From Glycomyces sambucus (GTDB taxonomy: Bacteria > Actinomycetota > Actinomycetes > Mycobacteriales > Micromonosporaceae): a stretch of DNA of 64,000 bases. Positions 41,108 to 49,989 of the stretch are shown piece after piece; the first letter of the stretch is position 1; the number at the start of each line of letters is the position of its first letter. The DNA lies in NCBI RefSeq assembly GCF_900102815.1, contig NZ_FNGF01000011.1, positions 1-64,000 of the forward strand, written 5' to 3'. The notes under the pieces are model-generated. The model was not told where the DNA came from. It did not search any database and was given only the letters and a program-made list of their open reading frames with translations. Made by a program: the position numbers and the translations under genes.

Positions 41108-41438
41108 CGACGACTCTCCAACTGAGGGACATGTCCGGCCCCCAGGGTACCGTCCGCCGGTGACGCGCCGTCCGCGCGGCATCGCGTAGCTCACACCCCG
41201 GAGGCGCACTGCCCGATTCCGGGGTCCGGCGGCGTGTAAGGAGTAGTAGCGCATCCGGATGGACCGCACCGCGTCCGCCCGCGCGCCCGACACTCCCGGG
41301 CCGCGCCCGCGCCCGCGGTGGGCTGCCCGTTCGGGCGATACTCGCCTTCGCGGGACAACCCTAGGATTGCCTCGCGCGTTATGGTTACGACAGCGCCCAC
41401 ACGTTCAGAACACGGGCACGATTGAGGGGAAGTTCCAG

Positions 41439-42953
41439 GTGAGCGATCAGGACTGGTCCCCCTTCGCGGACGAGCCGCCGCCGCGCCGGCTGCCTCCGCA
41501 GGGGCCGCCGCCCGCTCCGCCACAGGGCGCCCCCGCCGCGGGCCGGCCGCCGCACCCCGAAGCCCGGCCGCCGCAGGCGGAAGCACCGCCGCCGCGCCCC
41601 GAAGCGCCGCAGACGCCCCCGCCGACCACCACCCCGCAGCCCGACCCGGCACCGCAGGCCGCGCCCCGACCTCCTCAGCCCCAACCGCAACCGCCCGTCA
41701 CGCCCCCGTCGGCACCGCCGCCCGGCGGACCGCCGCAGAGTGCGCAGCCGCAGAGCGCTCCGCAGCAGGGTGGACCGGTGCAGCACGGACCCGCGAGCGC
41801 CCCTCCTCCGCACCTCCCGCCCCCGAACGCGCAACCGCCGCAAGGACAGCCGCCGCACGGGCTCCCGCAGGCCGGCCGTCCCCAGCCCGGGCCGCCCCAG
41901 GCCGCCCCCCAGGCGGGACCCGCCGCGCCTCCCGGACCCGCCGCGTCCCCCGCCGGACCCCCGAGCCCGCCCCGGCCGCAGAGCCCCCCGAAGCAGCCCA
42001 GCCCGCCCCGGACCGCCGGGCCCGGCCGCGCGAGCGTGCCGAGCGGGCAAGCGAAGGTCCCCGGCGCCTTCGGCGGCGGCATGGCCCCCGCCGAACCGGC
42101 CGAGCCCGACTTCGACACCACCACCGCGCTGCGGCCCCCGCGCCTCGCCAAGGCCCCGCTCGTCCCCGAGCCGGACGGCACCGCGATCCTCCCGGTGATC
42201 CCCGCCGACGACGTCCCCGCCCTGCCCGGCGCCGAGAGCGCCGCCCGCAAGAAGCGCACCGTCAAGCGCCACCGCGGCGAGGGCGGCGGCCTCCGCTCGA
42301 CCGTCCGCGGCCTCGGCGAAGCCCTCATCACCCTCGGCGCGGTCGTGCTCATGTACGCCGCCTACGAGGTCTTCGGCGTCTCCGAGGCGATCAACGCCGA
42401 GCAGGACACCCTCTCCACCGACCTCGACACCATCTGGGAGGCCGAGGAGGACGACGAGGGCAACCCCGTCCCCGAGCTCGGCGACGTGTTCGCCCGCATG
42501 TGGGCGCCCGACATCCGCGCCGAGTCCTGGACCCTCGTCGAGGGCACCGAACCGGCCGACATCGAGTACGCGCCCGGCCGCTACCTCGACGGCGCGATGC
42601 CCGGCGAGCAGGGCAACTTCACCCTCGCCGGCCACAACGTGCCCGCGATCTTCCAGAAGATCCGCGACCTCCAGCCCGGCGACAAGGTCGTCATCGAGAC
42701 CAAGGACTACTTCTACGTGTACGAGGTGCAGGAGCACGTCGTCGTCGACGAGACGCAGGTCGACATCACCGCGCCGGTCCCCGGCGACCCCGGCTCCGAG
42801 CCCGGCGACGAGGACTACTGGCTGACCCTGTTCACCTGCCATCCGCTGTGGGACAACTACGAGCGGTACGTCGTCTACAGCCAGCTCGTCGACACGATCG
42901 AGCGCGACCCCGCCGGCGAGCTGCCGCCCGCGGCGATCGACCCGGAGGCCTGA
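41439..42953 (+). CDS. Class E sortase with long proline-rich N-terminus
   Basis: A 504-aa protein. Residues about 8-230 are an extreme Pro/Gln/Ala-rich cytoplasmic region (PPPRRLPPQGPPPAPPQGAP onward). A basic stretch, KKRTVKRHRGEGGG, precedes one transmembrane helix (GEALITLGAVVLMYAAYEVF). The sortase domain has catalytic His in FTLAGHNVPAIF, Cys in WLTLFTCHPLW (TLxTC motif) and Arg in YERYVVYSQ. It anchors LAxTG-type surface proteins by transpeptidation. GTG start with GAGGGGAAG 6 bp upstream. The Pro-rich arm is far longer than the usual sortase E tail. The next gene starts 1 bp after its stop. Confidence 0.92.
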   Translation: MSDQDWSPFADEPPPRRLPPQGPPPAPPQGAPAAGRPPHPEARPPQAEAPPPRPEAPQTPPPTTTPQPDPAPQAAPRPPQPQPQPPVTPPSAPPPGGPPQSAQPQSAPQQGGPVQHGPASAPPPHLPPPNAQPPQGQPPHGLPQAGRPQPGPPQAAPQAGPAAPPGPAASPAGPPSPPRPQSPPKQPSPPRTAGPGRASVPSGQAKVPGAFGGGMAPAEPAEPDFDTTTALRPPRLAKAPLVPEPDGTAILPVIPADDVPALPGAESAARKKRTVKRHRGEGGGLRSTVRGLGEALITLGAVVLMYAAYEVFGVSEAINAEQDTLSTDLDTIWEAEEDDEGNPVPELGDVFARMWAPDIRAESWTLVEGTEPADIEYAPGRYLDGAMPGEQGNFTLAGHNVPAIFQKIRDLQPGDKVVIETKDYFYVYEVQEHVVVDETQVDITAPVPGDPGSEPGDEDYWLTLFTCHPLWDNYERYVVYSQLVDTIERDPAGELPPAAIDPEA

Positions 42954-42954
42954 C

Positions 42955-43251
42955 GTGTACTCGTGGATCTGGAGGAAGCTCCCGTTCGGCCTGCCCGGCA
43001 AGATCATCGGCTCGGTCGCGCTCGGCGCGGGCGCCTGCGCGCTGCTGTGGTTCGTGCTCTTCCCGGCCGTGCGCCCGCACATGCCGTGGAGCAACGTCGA
43101 CCCCGCCGGGGGCGTCAACGTCGACCAGCCCGCCGACGAGGACGGCGGCGAGTCGCCGACCTGCACGCCCGGCGTGGACTGCCAGGACACCCAGTTCGAC
43201 CCCGACGACTGGCAGACCGCCGAGTCCCCGACCGGGGAGGACGACGGGTGA
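42955..43251 (+). CDS. Small membrane protein between sortase and glutamine amidotransferase
   Basis: A 98-aa protein. It has a short amphipathic start (MYSWIWRKLPFGLPGKIIGS), a transmembrane helix (ALGAGACALLWFVLFPAV), and an acidic extracellular tail with a CTPGVDCQDTQFDPDDWQ motif. It is a conserved but uncharacterised companion of sortase E and the GATase gene in actinobacteria. GTG start one base after the sortase stop indicates coupling. Confidence 0.8.
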   Translation: MYSWIWRKLPFGLPGKIIGSVALGAGACALLWFVLFPAVRPHMPWSNVDPAGGVNVDQPADEDGGESPTCTPGVDCQDTQFDPDDWQTAESPTGEDDG

Positions 43252-43267
43252 CCCGCGGGGCCGCGCC

Positions 43268-43861
43268 GTGACCCGGAGCGTCCTGGTGGTGGACTTCCGC
43301 GACTCGTTCGTCCACACCATCGTCTCCTACCTGCGGGCCCTCGGGGCCCGCGTCGACGTGCGCCGCTCCGACAGGACCGATGTGGACGAGGCCGCGCGGC
43401 TGCGCCCGACCGGGCTGCTCCTCTCGCCTGGCCCCGGGCGCCCCGACGAGGCCAAGCTCGGGCACGACCTGCTCGACCGGTTCGCCGGCGAGGTCCCCGT
43501 CCTCGGCGTCTGCCTGGGCCACCAGGTGATCGCCGAGCACTGGGGCGCGGTCGTCTCGCGCGCGGCCGAACTGCGCCACGGCGAGACCTCCCCGATCCGC
43601 CACGACGGCTCCGGCGTGTTCACCGGGCTCGCGAACCCGTTCACCGCCACCAGGTACCACTCGCTGGCGGTCGAGCCCGGCAGCGTCCACGACCCGCTCC
43701 AGGTGACCGCGACCAGTGACGACGGGACCGTCATGGGCCTGCGGCACCGCCGGATCGACGTCGAGGGCGTCCAGTTCCACCCCGAGTCGATCCTCACCGA
43801 GGACGGCAGCGCGCTCCTCGCCAACTGGCTGCGGCGCCTCGCGCCGGGCGGGGGCGCGTGA
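43268..43861 (+). CDS. Aminodeoxychorismate/anthranilate synthase component II
   Basis: A 197-aa class I glutamine amidotransferase of the PabA/TrpG type. It begins SVLVVDFRDSFVHTIVSYL. The nucleophile elbow is LGVCLGHQVIAEHWG, and the His-Glu pair is in VQFHPESILTEDG. The SPGPGRPDEA motif is present. It supplies ammonia to a chorismate-using subunit that is not in this window. Which pathway is served cannot be decided. Start GTG at 43268, in line with the family N-terminus. Its position after the sortase gene is the usual actinobacterial order; the Ser/Thr kinase genes often found next are absent. Confidence 0.9.
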   Translation: MTRSVLVVDFRDSFVHTIVSYLRALGARVDVRRSDRTDVDEAARLRPTGLLLSPGPGRPDEAKLGHDLLDRFAGEVPVLGVCLGHQVIAEHWGAVVSRAAELRHGETSPIRHDGSGVFTGLANPFTATRYHSLAVEPGSVHDPLQVTATSDDGTVMGLRHRRIDVEGVQFHPESILTEDGSALLANWLRRLAPGGGA

Positions 43862-43968
43862 GGGCTCGCGGGCCCGGCGTCGAGTGTGGATGCCGCGGTC
43901 GCGCGCCGTCGTCGCCTAGGCTGAGTGCGGGGCGGCCCGCGCCCGTCCGATCCCGGGGGGGACCGCGC

Positions 43969-44409
43969 ATGACCGATGAGGACTGGAATCCTCGCCGCAG
44001 GGGCACCGGCTCCGCGTTCGCCGGCGTCCTCCTCCTGCTGGTGGGGGCCTGGCAGGTCTTCATCGGGTACGCCGTGGCGAGCGGCGGCTCCTTCATGTTC
44101 ACCGGCGGCGGCTACTGGTACCGCGCCGACAACACCGGCTGGGGCTGGGTCAACATCGCGATCGGCCTGGCCGCCATCGTGATCGGCTTCATGCAGGTCG
44201 GCGCGCCGCGTTCGCGGCGGCTGGAGCGGCTGCGCGGCGGCGGGTACGCGGGCGTGCTGGTCGCGGTCGTGTCGGCCATGAACCAGTTCTTCCTCGCGCC
44301 GCAGTACCCGCTGTGGGCGACGCTCGTCATCGCCGTCGACGTGTTCGTCATCTGGGCCCTGACCACCGGGCCCACCGCCGGCCGCGAGGACGAACCGCTG
44401 GAGCGGTAG
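43969..44409 (+). CDS. Four-helix membrane protein (DUF7144-like)
   Basis: A 146-aa protein with a short charged N-terminus (MTDEDWNPRRRG) and four transmembrane helices. The aromatic loop FTGGGYWYRADNTGWGWVNI between helices one and two, followed by AIGLAAIVIGFMQ, fits an actinobacterial family sometimes annotated DUF7144. Function unknown. Start supported by a GGGGGGGA ribosome site. Overlaps nothing; the upstream gene ends 107 bp before. Confidence 0.75.
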   Translation: MTDEDWNPRRRGTGSAFAGVLLLLVGAWQVFIGYAVASGGSFMFTGGGYWYRADNTGWGWVNIAIGLAAIVIGFMQVGAPRSRRLERLRGGGYAGVLVAVVSAMNQFFLAPQYPLWATLVIAVDVFVIWALTTGPTAGREDEPLER

Positions 44410-44476
44410 GGGGATCGGACGCGCCGAGTTCTCCCGAACCGCCCCGCCCGCGCGCCGCGTCTGGGACGGTGGAGGG

Positions 44477-45340
44477 ATGGGTGGACGCTCGATCGTCAAA
44501 GCCGCCAAGCGATACGCGGCCGAGAACCGCGGCGACGCCGCCGCGGCCCTCACGTACTACTCGGTGCTCTCGCTGTTCCCCGCGATCCTCGTGGGCACCT
44601 CCCTCATCGGCCTGCTCAGCGAGGACGCGACCGCGTCGCTCCTCGACGGGGTCGGCTCGCTCGTGCCCGGGGACTCGATGTCGATCATCGAGGACGCGGT
44701 CGCGCGGCTCCAGATGAACCCCGGCACCGCCGGGCTCGTCGCGCTGCTCGGCCTCGCCGCCGCACTGTGGGCGGCCTCGAACTACGTCGCCGCGTTCTCG
44801 CGGGCCCTCAACGCGGTCAACGGGACCGAGGAGTCGCGCAAGTGGTGGACGGTGCTCGTCGTGCGGATCGTGCTCACCGTCGTGGTCGGCGCCCTCACCG
44901 CCGTGTGCGCGGTCGTCGCCGCGACCGGCGGGACCGTGGCGCGCGCGATCGGGCGGACCCTGCACGCCGACGACGCCGCGGTCACGGTGTGGGCGTGGGT
45001 GAAGTGGCCCGCGATCACCGTGCTCGTCATCGTCATCGTCGCGCTCCTGTACTGGCTCGCGCCCGCGAAGCGCTCGCGCTTCCGCCTGCGCGCGCCCGGC
45101 GCGGTCCTGGCCGTCGTCCTGTGGCTGGCCGCCTCGGCCGGGTTCGGGCTGTACGCGTCGACCTTCGGGAACTACGACAAGACGTACGGGGCGCTCGGCG
45201 GCGTCATCGTGTTCCTGGTGTGGCTGTGGATCACCAACGCGGCGCTGCTGTTCGGCTTCGAGTACAACGCGACCGCCGATCCGGCGACGGACACGGCCGG
45301 GACCGCCGAGGGCGAGGCGGCCGAACCGAGCGCCGCCTGA
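44477..45340 (+). CDS. YihY/BrkB family inner membrane protein
   Basis: A 287-aa protein with six transmembrane helices. The family N-terminus AAKRYAAENRGDAAAALTYY is followed by SVLSLFPAILVGTSLIGLL and the conserved NYVAAFSRALNAV and FGNYDKTYGALGGVIVFLVW LWITN region. The YihY/BrkB family was once called ribonuclease BN; the actual function is unclear. GTGGAGGG precedes the ATG. The C-terminal tail is acidic. A 15-bp triple repeat follows the stop. Confidence 0.9.
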   Translation: MGGRSIVKAAKRYAAENRGDAAAALTYYSVLSLFPAILVGTSLIGLLSEDATASLLDGVGSLVPGDSMSIIEDAVARLQMNPGTAGLVALLGLAAALWAASNYVAAFSRALNAVNGTEESRKWWTVLVVRIVLTVVVGALTAVCAVVAATGGTVARAIGRTLHADDAAVTVWAWVKWPAITVLVIVIVALLYWLAPAKRSRFRLRAPGAVLAVVLWLAASAGFGLYASTFGNYDKTYGALGGVIVFLVWLWITNAALLFGFEYNATADPATDTAGTAEGEAAEPSAA

Positions 45341-45360
45341 ACGAGCGCTCCCTGAACGGG

Positions 45361-45405
45361 TGGTGCCTGGCCGAGTGCTGCCTGGCCGAGTGGTGCCTGG
45401 CCGGG
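45361..45405. repeat. Three 15-bp tandem repeats after the YihY gene
   Basis: TGGTGCCTGGCCGAG, TGCTGCCTGGCCGAG and TGGTGCCTGGCCGGG are adjacent, differing at one base each. They fill the gap between two convergent stop codons where a terminator hairpin would be expected. Confidence 0.9.
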
Positions 45406-45409
45406 TGCC

Positions 45410-46072
45410 CTAACCGCTTCCCTTGGGCTGCACCAGGCCCGACTCGTACGCGAACACCACCAGTCCGGCCCGGTCGCGGACGGCGAGCTTCATCATGGCG
45501 CGGTGGACGTGCGTCTTCGCGGTGGCGGGGCTGATGAACAGCCGCTCGGCGATCTCGGTGTTCGTCAGGCCCCGGGCGACCAGCGCGACGATCTCGGTCT
45601 CGCGCGTGGTGAGCCCCTCGACCTGCCCGGCGAGGCGCGAGGGCGGGTGGGCGACGTACTCGGCGACGAGCTTCGCGGCGATCTGCGGCGACAGGAGGGT
45701 CTCCCCGGCGACGGCGGCGCGGACGCAGCGCAGGAGCTCCTCGGGCTCGGTGTCCTTGACGAGGTACCCGGCGGCGCCGGCGCGGAGGGCGTCGAAGACG
45801 TAGGCGTCGAAGGAGTAGTTGGTGAGCATGACGACGCGCACGCCCGCGAGCCGGTCGTCGGCGGCGATGGCGCGGACGGCGCTGATGCCGTCGCCGCCGG
45901 GCATCTCGACGTCGAGGAGGGCGACGTCGGGGAGGGTGTCGGCGGCGAGGCGGGCGGCGGTGGGGCCGTCGGCGGCCTCGGCGACGACGGTCATGTCGTC
46001 CTCGGCGTCGATGAGGGCGCGGAAGCCGCCGCGCATGAGCGGCTGGTCGTCGGCGAGGAGGACCCGGATCAC
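45410..46072 (-). CDS. NarL/FixJ-type response regulator
   Basis: A 220-aa response regulator. The receiver has DDQ near the start, phosphoacceptor Asp54 in ALLDVEMPGGDG, Thr in VVMLTNYSFD and Lys in GYLVKDTEPEELL. The C-terminal LuxR-type HTH is LTTRETEIVALVARGLTNTE and IAERLFISPATAKTHVHRAM. The GTG start overlaps the stop of the sensor kinase gene (GTGA), so the pair is translationally coupled. Target genes are unknown; the divergent 47.5 kb operon is a candidate. Confidence 0.93.
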   Translation of the reverse strand: MIRVLLADDQPLMRGGFRALIDAEDDMTVVAEAADGPTAARLAADTLPDVALLDVEMPGGDGISAVRAIAADDRLAGVRVVMLTNYSFDAYVFDALRAGAAGYLVKDTEPEELLRCVRAAVAGETLLSPQIAAKLVAEYVAHPPSRLAGQVEGLTTRETEIVALVARGLTNTEIAERLFISPATAKTHVHRAMMKLAVRDRAGLVVFAYESGLVQPKGSG

Positions 46073-47259
46073 CGCGACTCCTCGAGTTCGGCGCGGTGCT
46101 CCGGTGCGGCGGGGGCCGGGTCGGCGGCGGGTTCCGCGGGGTCGGGGAGGGAGGCGCGGACGGTGAAGCCGTACTCGCCGGGGCCGACGTGGAGGGTGCC
46201 GCCGAGGGCGTCGACGCGTTCGCGCATGCCGGTGATGCCGCGGCCGGGGGCGACGCGGGCGGCGGTGCCGTTGTCGGCGACCTCGACGGTGACGGCGTCC
46301 GCGTCGCGGTGGACCCGGACGCGGACGGCGTCGCCGCCGGAGTGGCGGACGGCGTTGGTGAGCGCCTCCTGGACGATCCGGTACGCGGCGTGGTCGGCCT
46401 CGGCGCCCATCGGGGCGGCGTGGTCGATGTCGCACTCGACGTCGATGGTGAAGCCGAGGCCCCGGTAGCGGTCGGCGAGGTCGGCGAGGCGGGCGAGGCG
46501 GTGGCCGTCGTCGTCGCGGAGCATCGTCAGGGTCTCGCGCAGCTCCCGGGTGGCGTCCTTCGCGGCCTCCTCGACGGCCACGAGCGCGGGCGGCGGGTCG
46601 TCGCCGCGCTTGCGCGCCAGGTGGAGTGCGACGCCGGCCTGGACGCGGATCACCGAGATGGAGTGGGTGAGGGAGTCGTGGAGCTCGCGGGCGATGCGGA
46701 CCCGCTCGTCGGCGGCCTTGCGCTTGACCGCCTCCTCGCGGACGTGCTCGGCCTCGGCCATGTAGGCGTCGCGCTGGCGCCGGGAGAGACCGGAGATGAG
46801 GGCCACGTGGAGCCAGCCGACGACCAGGAGGGTGCGCTCGACGACCTGGGAGTCGAGCGTCCAGCCGGCGTTGTGGAGGTTGCCGAGGGCGGTGACCGCG
46901 GAGAGGGCGAACACCGTGGTGACCGAGAGCGCGCGGTAGCCGGTGTACATGGCGACGGCGATGGCGACCAGGGCCGGGACCACGGCGAGGGGGCCGACGC
47001 CGAGGGGGCCGGAGGCGAGGACCGAGCCGACGCTGACCACCAGGACCAGGCGCGGGTGGCGCCGCCACAGCGGGAACACCAGGGGCCCCAGCATGAGCGG
47101 GAGCCAGCCCCACGTCGGCATGCCGTCGCGGACGTCCTTGATGAGGCCCGCGGCGAGGGTGTCGAGGAGCATGACGGCGGTGACGACGAGGTCGAAGCGC
47201 CTGCCCGGCAGGGAGTGCGGGCGCCGGTCGGCCGTCCGGGTCTCGGGGGGAGTCGGCAT
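46069..47259 (-). CDS. Sensor histidine kinase, HisKA_3 type
   Basis: A 396-aa membrane kinase. Four to six hydrophobic helices fill residues about 22-155. The dimerisation/phosphorylation helix carries His194 in RIARELHDSLTHSISVI, and the ATPase domain has YRIVQEALTNAVRHSG (N box), VADNGTAARVAPGRGITGMR (G1/G2). A Pro/Ala/Glu tail ends the protein. The lack of an extracellular domain suggests sensing within or near the membrane. Start MPTPPETRT with a GGGGGGAG ribosome site. It is upstream of and overlaps the response regulator. Confidence 0.92.
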   Translation of the reverse strand: MPTPPETRTADRRPHSLPGRRFDLVVTAVMLLDTLAAGLIKDVRDGMPTWGWLPLMLGPLVFPLWRRHPRLVLVVSVGSVLASGPLGVGPLAVVPALVAIAVAMYTGYRALSVTTVFALSAVTALGNLHNAGWTLDSQVVERTLLVVGWLHVALISGLSRRQRDAYMAEAEHVREEAVKRKAADERVRIARELHDSLTHSISVIRVQAGVALHLARKRGDDPPPALVAVEEAAKDATRELRETLTMLRDDDGHRLARLADLADRYRGLGFTIDVECDIDHAAPMGAEADHAAYRIVQEALTNAVRHSGGDAVRVRVHRDADAVTVEVADNGTAARVAPGRGITGMRERVDALGGTLHVGPGEYGFTVRASLPDPAEPAADPAPAAPEHRAELEESR

Positions 47260-47470
47260 GCCTCCGACTCTAACGCCCGGCCGGACCTGCGGCGTCGGCT
47301 CGCGGTGCAGGCGGGGCGTACCGCGCTGGGTGTACGCGGGGGCCGGTGCTGCTGCGTGCGGCGAGGCCGGGATTGCCGTCTCGGGGCGGACGCCGCGGGG
47401 CGCGGCGCCGGGGAGCCTGGAGGGGTGCGGCGGCCGTGAGGGCCGCCGAGTCAACCGAGGAGGCGCCCCC

Positions 47471-48475
47471 ATGTCCCCCGCAGTCAGGCATGTCGTCCCT
47501 GTCGATCCGAAGCACGCCGAGGGCGTGGTGGCCGAGGTGTACCGGCAGGTCAAGAGCGAGCTGGGCGTGCTGGGCCCGGCGGTCACGATGTTCTCGCCCG
47601 CACCGGAGCTGCTGGCGCCGGTGTGGTCGCTGCTGCGGGAGTCGCTGCTCGTCGGCGGCCCCGAGGAGCGGCGGGCGAAGGAGGTCGTGGCGACGGTGAT
47701 CGCGGTGCGCAACGGGTGCCGGTTCTGCACCGACGCGCACGTGACGCTGCTGCACGCGGCCGGTGAGCCGGAGCTGGCGGAGGCGCTGCGCGCGGGTGCG
47801 GCGCCGCCGGAGTGGGCGGCGCTGGCGGCCTGGGCGGCGGCGCCGACGGCGCGGGGGCCGTTCCTCGCCGAGGCGGCGCCGCGGTTCATCGGGACGGCGC
47901 TGGTGTTCGAGCTCATCACGCGGATGGTGAAGGTGCTGGCCGAGAACGAGGCGCCGAGCCCGGTGCTGGCGACGCGGCTGGGGCGGTCGGTGGGGTCGCG
48001 GCTGCTGCGGCAGGCGATGGCGGCGGACCTGGCGCCGGGTGCGAGCCTGCCGCTGCTGGAGGAGCGGCCGCAGTGGGCGCGGGGCACGGCGGTGCGGGAG
48101 CCGGCGTGGGCGGCGGGGTCGCCGGTGGGGCGAGCGTACGGCGCGGTCCGGTCGATGGCCGCGTACGGGTCGATGCTCCTGTCGGACGCGGCCGTGGAGT
48201 CGGTGGCGCGGACGGTGGGCGCGCGGGGCACGGACCTCGCGGACGCCGTGCCGGAGCTGGCGGGCGGTGCGGCCCTGCCGCGCGAGGCGGGCCTGGGCGC
48301 CCGGCTGGCGGTGGCGGCGGCGCTGGCGCCCGGGGCGGTCGCGGCGTCCGATGTGGCGTCGTGGCGGGGCGAGGTCTTCACCGACCACTGCGTGGTCCAT
48401 CTGCTGGCGTTCGGCGCGATGACCGCCGTCGACGCCGTCCAAGACGAGATCGAGACGAGGAATGTCGATGCTTAA
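47471..48475 (+). CDS. AhpD-like carboxymuconolactone decarboxylase family protein, two-domain
   Basis: A 334-aa helical protein. The first half holds the AhpD active site: Cys83, Cys86 and His90 in AVRNGCRFCTDAH. The second half (from about residue 170) is a related helical repeat with no CxxC (VFTDHCVVHLLAFG near the end has one Cys). A thiol-dependent peroxidase-like or adaptor role is suggested. GAGGAGG precedes the ATG. It overlaps the next membrane gene, forming a two-gene operon divergent from the two-component system. Confidence 0.82.
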   Translation: MSPAVRHVVPVDPKHAEGVVAEVYRQVKSELGVLGPAVTMFSPAPELLAPVWSLLRESLLVGGPEERRAKEVVATVIAVRNGCRFCTDAHVTLLHAAGEPELAEALRAGAAPPEWAALAAWAAAPTARGPFLAEAAPRFIGTALVFELITRMVKVLAENEAPSPVLATRLGRSVGSRLLRQAMAADLAPGASLPLLEERPQWARGTAVREPAWAAGSPVGRAYGAVRSMAAYGSMLLSDAAVESVARTVGARGTDLADAVPELAGGAALPREAGLGARLAVAAALAPGAVAASDVASWRGEVFTDHCVVHLLAFGAMTAVDAVQDEIETRNVDA

Positions 48476-48881
48476 GTTCTATCGGGTGTGGACGGGCGTC
48501 ATGCACGCCCTGATCGGGATCCAGTTCTTCCTGGCCGGGTACGGGGCCCTGGGGACCGGTTCGCCCGACGAGTCGTTCTCCCTGCACATCGTGAACGGCC
48601 GCGTGATCGCGGTCGTCGCCCTCCTGGGCATCCTGTTCGCGGCCCTCGCCCGGTCCGGCAGGAAGCTCGTCGGGATGGCCGCGGGCGTGTTCGGCCTGGT
48701 CGTGCTCCAGTCCCTCATCGCCCTGGTGAGCGTCGCCGGCACCGTGCCGGGCCAGATCATCTTCGGCTTCCATGCGATCAACGCCCTCATGATCATGGGC
48801 CTGGCCGAAGCCTCCGGCCGGCTCGCCAAGCGCCTCATCGAGGAGCGCAAGCCCGAGACCGCACTCCCCGTGGCGGCCTAG
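48468..48881 (+). CDS. Small four-helix membrane protein
   Basis: A 137-aa protein with four transmembrane helices and several intramembrane-facing His residues (VMHALIGIQFFLAGYGAL, SLHIVNGRVIAVVALLGI, GFHAINALMIMGLAEASG). The pattern could accommodate heme or a metal, but this is speculation. The second ATG is chosen because GAGGAATG spaces it correctly; the first ATG is 6 bases earlier. It overlaps the AhpD-like gene by 8 bp and is followed by a hairpin. Confidence 0.75.
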   Translation: MLKFYRVWTGVMHALIGIQFFLAGYGALGTGSPDESFSLHIVNGRVIAVVALLGILFAALARSGRKLVGMAAGVFGLVVLQSLIALVSVAGTVPGQIIFGFHAINALMIMGLAEASGRLAKRLIEERKPETALPVAA

Positions 48882-48899
48882 CGGACCCAGAGGAGACCA

Positions 48900-48926
48900 G
48901 GCCCGCGGCGCATCGCGCCGCGGGCC
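48900..48926 (+). terminator. Hairpin after the AhpD-like operon
   Basis: Twelve-bp perfect arms GGCCCGCGGCGC / GCGCCGCGGGCC with a 3-nt ATC loop. Confidence 0.7.
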
Positions 48927-49035
48927 GCCCCGCGCACGCCTCACCCCTCGGCTGGAGTGAACCTCATCTCTTACGTGATCGCACAACGTGTTACGTCAGA
49001 GGCGCATGTCGCCGAGTGCTCGTAGCGTTGTGCGA

Positions 49036-49917
49036 GTGACGACTCACGCACACGACACGCCCTTGAAGCTCTGCCGGGAGCGACCGGAATTCGCGGTCGA
49101 CCTCGCCAGCGAGATGCTCGGCATCCCGATCCCCGACTACGACGAAGCGATCCCCTACTCCGAATGCGCGACCGACTCCGTGGTCCGCGACCTCAACGCC
49201 GACAACGTCGTCCTCTGCCGCGAGGGCGGCCTCGCCCGGATGGGCATCATCCTGGAGATCCAGCAGGGTCAGGACAAGCGGAAGCGCTTCTCCTGGCCCG
49301 CCTACCAGATCAACATCCGGCACCGGATCGGCGCGCCGGTCGCCCTGATCGTCGTCTGCCCGACCTCGTCGGTCGCCGACTGGGCGGCGGAGCCGATCGA
49401 GACCGGCCACCCCGGGTTCGTCTTCCAGCCGCTGGTGCTCGGCCCTGACAATTATCCGAAGCTGACGACGGTGTCGGGCACCGGCGAACTCGCCGAGCAG
49501 ATGGTGCTCGGCACCCTCGTCCACCAGTACGCGGCCGACAGCCGCCGCCTGTTCGCGGCAGCATCCGAGGAGCTCGCGGCGCTCCCTCCCGACCAGGCCG
49601 CACGATACGCTGAATACATGATGCGGCAGCTCAGCGAGCGGCCGCGCACGATCTTGGAGGCCCTAGTGCAGCAGGAAACCTACCCGTACCAGAGCAAGCT
49701 CCTCACCGATCGGGAAGCCCGAGGGGAGGCGCGCGGCGAAGCCCGCGGCGAGGCGAAGGGCGCGGCGGAGATCCTGATCGACGTCATCGAGGCCCGCGGG
49801 CTCTCACTCTCCGAGAACCAGCGCCGCCGGATCGAGCAGTGCACCGACACGAACCAGATCCGGGCCTGGGCCAAGCGCGCCGTCACCGCCCCGTCGGTCG
49901 GCGACATCATCGACTGA
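49036..49917 (+). CDS. Rpn/YhgA-like PD-(D/E)XK nuclease family protein
   Basis: A 293-aa protein similar to actinobacterial Rpn-type proteins. The N-terminal half has a probable PD-(D/E)XK core: acidic residues in NADNVVLCREG, then GIILEIQQGQDKRKR (E-x-Q motif). The C-terminal part shows the Rpn hallmark: short repeats EARGEARGEARGEAKG, then a helical end (IEARGLSLSENQRRRIEQCT ... IRAWAKRAVTAPS). Rpn proteins are recombination-promoting nucleases or anti-phage modules in other bacteria. Start GTG at 49036 is tentative; no ribosome site is clear, and an ATG 48 bp upstream is in frame. It stands alone. Confidence 0.75.
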   Translation: MTTHAHDTPLKLCRERPEFAVDLASEMLGIPIPDYDEAIPYSECATDSVVRDLNADNVVLCREGGLARMGIILEIQQGQDKRKRFSWPAYQINIRHRIGAPVALIVVCPTSSVADWAAEPIETGHPGFVFQPLVLGPDNYPKLTTVSGTGELAEQMVLGTLVHQYAADSRRLFAAASEELAALPPDQAARYAEYMMRQLSERPRTILEALVQQETYPYQSKLLTDREARGEARGEARGEAKGAAEILIDVIEARGLSLSENQRRRIEQCTDTNQIRAWAKRAVTAPSVGDIID

Positions 49918-49940
49918 CCCTCGGACCACGCGACGATGCG

Positions 49941-49967
49941 GGGGCGCCGGCGCTTTGCCGGCGCCCC
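49941..49967 (+). terminator. Hairpin after the Rpn-like gene
   Basis: Eleven-bp arms GGGGCGCCGGC / GCCGGCGCCCC, loop GCTTT, 24 bp after the stop and 22 bp before the first Nudix start. Confidence 0.65.
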
Positions 49968-49989
49968 GCCCGCCCTCCATACTCGGAGG

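Noticed and set aside
41259-41438. Upstream start for the sortase gene
   Set aside because: The GTG at 41439 has a strong ribosome site; the extra residues are not sortase-like and run into the crgA promoter region.
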